Shown here in pieces: positions 5,421-5,936 of a DNA stretch of 5,936 bases. The notes under the pieces were generated by a model. It ran no database searches. It was not told the DNA's origin and worked only from the letters and a program-made list of their open reading frames with translations. This stretch comes from Bacteroidales bacterium. Its GTDB lineage: Bacteria > Bacteroidota > Bacteroidia > Bacteroidales > UBA4181. The translations under genes and the position numbers were made by a program. The stretch covers positions 1-5,936 of the forward strand of contig JAISDP010000331.1 of assembly GCA_031264715.1 (NCBI GenBank), in the 5' to 3' direction. Positions within the stretch are counted from its first letter, which is position 1. The number at the start of each line of letters is the position of its first letter.

Positions 5421-5936
5421 TCATTTTCGGCCGATGCAAATGTATTCGATGCTGTTTTCGGCCAATTCTTTTTTATCGTATATATTACGCCCGTCGATCA
5501 CCAGCGGGTTACGCATGGTTTTTTTCACCACCGGCCAGGTGGGCATACGGAACTCCGTCCATTCGGTCACCAGGAGTAACGCATCCGCATCGAGTGTAGC
5601 TTCGTACTTATCCTTACAGTAAGTTATCGGGTACGACAGCCTGCGCCTGGCTTCTTCCACAGCTACGGGATCGTAGGCCCTTACTTCGGCGCCGGCATTT
5701 ACTAAGCTTTCGATCAGCGCCAGGGCAGGCGCCTCGCGCATATCGTCCGTTTCGGGTTTGAACGAAAGTCCCCAGAGGGCTATGGTTTTGCCTCTCAGAT
5801 CGCCCTGGTAATAATCGGACAATTTGCGGAACAGGATGTTCTTCTGGTGTTCGTTTACCTCCTCCACCGCTTCGATCACACGCATCCGGTAACCGTTTTC
5901 CCCGGCTGTTTTGATCAGCGCCTTTACATCCTTCGG
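5421..5936 (-). CDS. ugd: UDP-glucose 6-dehydrogenase, C-terminal part (5' end outside window)
   Basis: The enzyme oxidises UDP-glucose to UDP-glucuronate with two NAD+ in the cytosol, supplying precursors for capsule, exopolysaccharide or LPS sugars. The window holds the last 171 residues of a protein usually about 430-450 aa; the frame is open to the right edge. The first visible residues, PKD, fit the end of the family's catalytic GGSCFPKD motif. The nucleophilic Cys would therefore lie just outside, while the conserved Asp is present (5928-5930). Then come the end of the dimerisation helix domain (MRVIEAVEEVNEHQK) and the C-terminal UDP-binding domain, with KTIALWGLSFKPETDDMREAP, AYDPVA, LLVTEWTEFR and VIDGRNIYD, all typical of UDP-glucose dehydrogenases. 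No defect is visible. GDP-mannose dehydrogenase and other nucleotide-sugar dehydrogenases are relatives, but these motifs favour UDP-glucose. The stop codon at 5421-5423 lies 24 bp before the MITE-like element. Confidence 0.93.
   Translation of the reverse strand, partial: PKDVKALIKTAGENGYRMRVIEAVEEVNEHQKNILFRKLSDYYQGDLRGKTIALWGLSFKPETDDMREAPALALIESLVNAGAEVRAYDPVAVEEARRRLSYPITYCKDKYEATLDADALLLVTEWTEFRMPTWPVVKKTMRNPLVIDGRNIYDKKELAENSIEYICIGRK

Noticed and set aside
5271..5579. Plus-strand open frames within the MITE-like element that continue antisense into ugd
   Set aside because: No domain, no good start context, and they extend beyond the element over the true ugd coding sequence; not a transposase.

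Overview
The window looks like chromosomal DNA from a member of the Bacteroidota, possibly Bacteroidales. Four things point there: a protein with SprB-like repeats and a type A type IX secretion (Por/T9SS) sorting domain; a TonB-dependent receptor with the N-terminal carboxypeptidase-regulatory-like extension common in this phylum; a short (486 aa) CstA-type transporter; and start regions without Shine-Dalgarno sequences but with TAnnTTTG -7 promoter elements. Genus and species cannot be fixed from the sequence.

Layout from left to right. Positions 1-912 (+) hold the 3' end of a large secreted surface protein. It converges on a minus-strand gene, and the two ends share a perfect 18-bp hairpin (942-981) that can terminate transcription both ways. 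Positions 1047-3461 (-) encode a TonB-dependent outer-membrane receptor. Seventy-two bases upstream of it, 3534-4994 (-) encodes a CstA-family inner-membrane carbon/peptide transporter whose C-terminal tail carries an exact in-frame 24-bp tandem duplication. Positions 5421-5936 (-) are the C-terminal part of a UDP-glucose 6-dehydrogenase that runs off the right edge.

The most notable object is in the 426-bp gap between ugd and cstA. It is a 278-bp non-coding element (5119-5396) with 18-bp terminal inverted repeats (17/18 matching), flanked by an exact direct repeat TTTTATGT. This is the anatomy of a MITE (miniature inverted-repeat transposable element). Its interior holds six copies of the near-palindrome CCTGTCAGG, three of them in tandem inside a hairpin loop, plus other inverted repeats. 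It lies 24 bp after the ugd stop codon and just upstream of the predicted cstA promoter.

Functionally, CstA (inner membrane) and the TonB-dependent receptor (outer membrane) are co-oriented and could take part in one uptake route, but each has its own plausible -7 element and no SusD partner is present, so this is inference. The surface protein and ugd appear to be unrelated neighbours. All other open frames overlap these genes antisense or out of frame and are treated as shadows.
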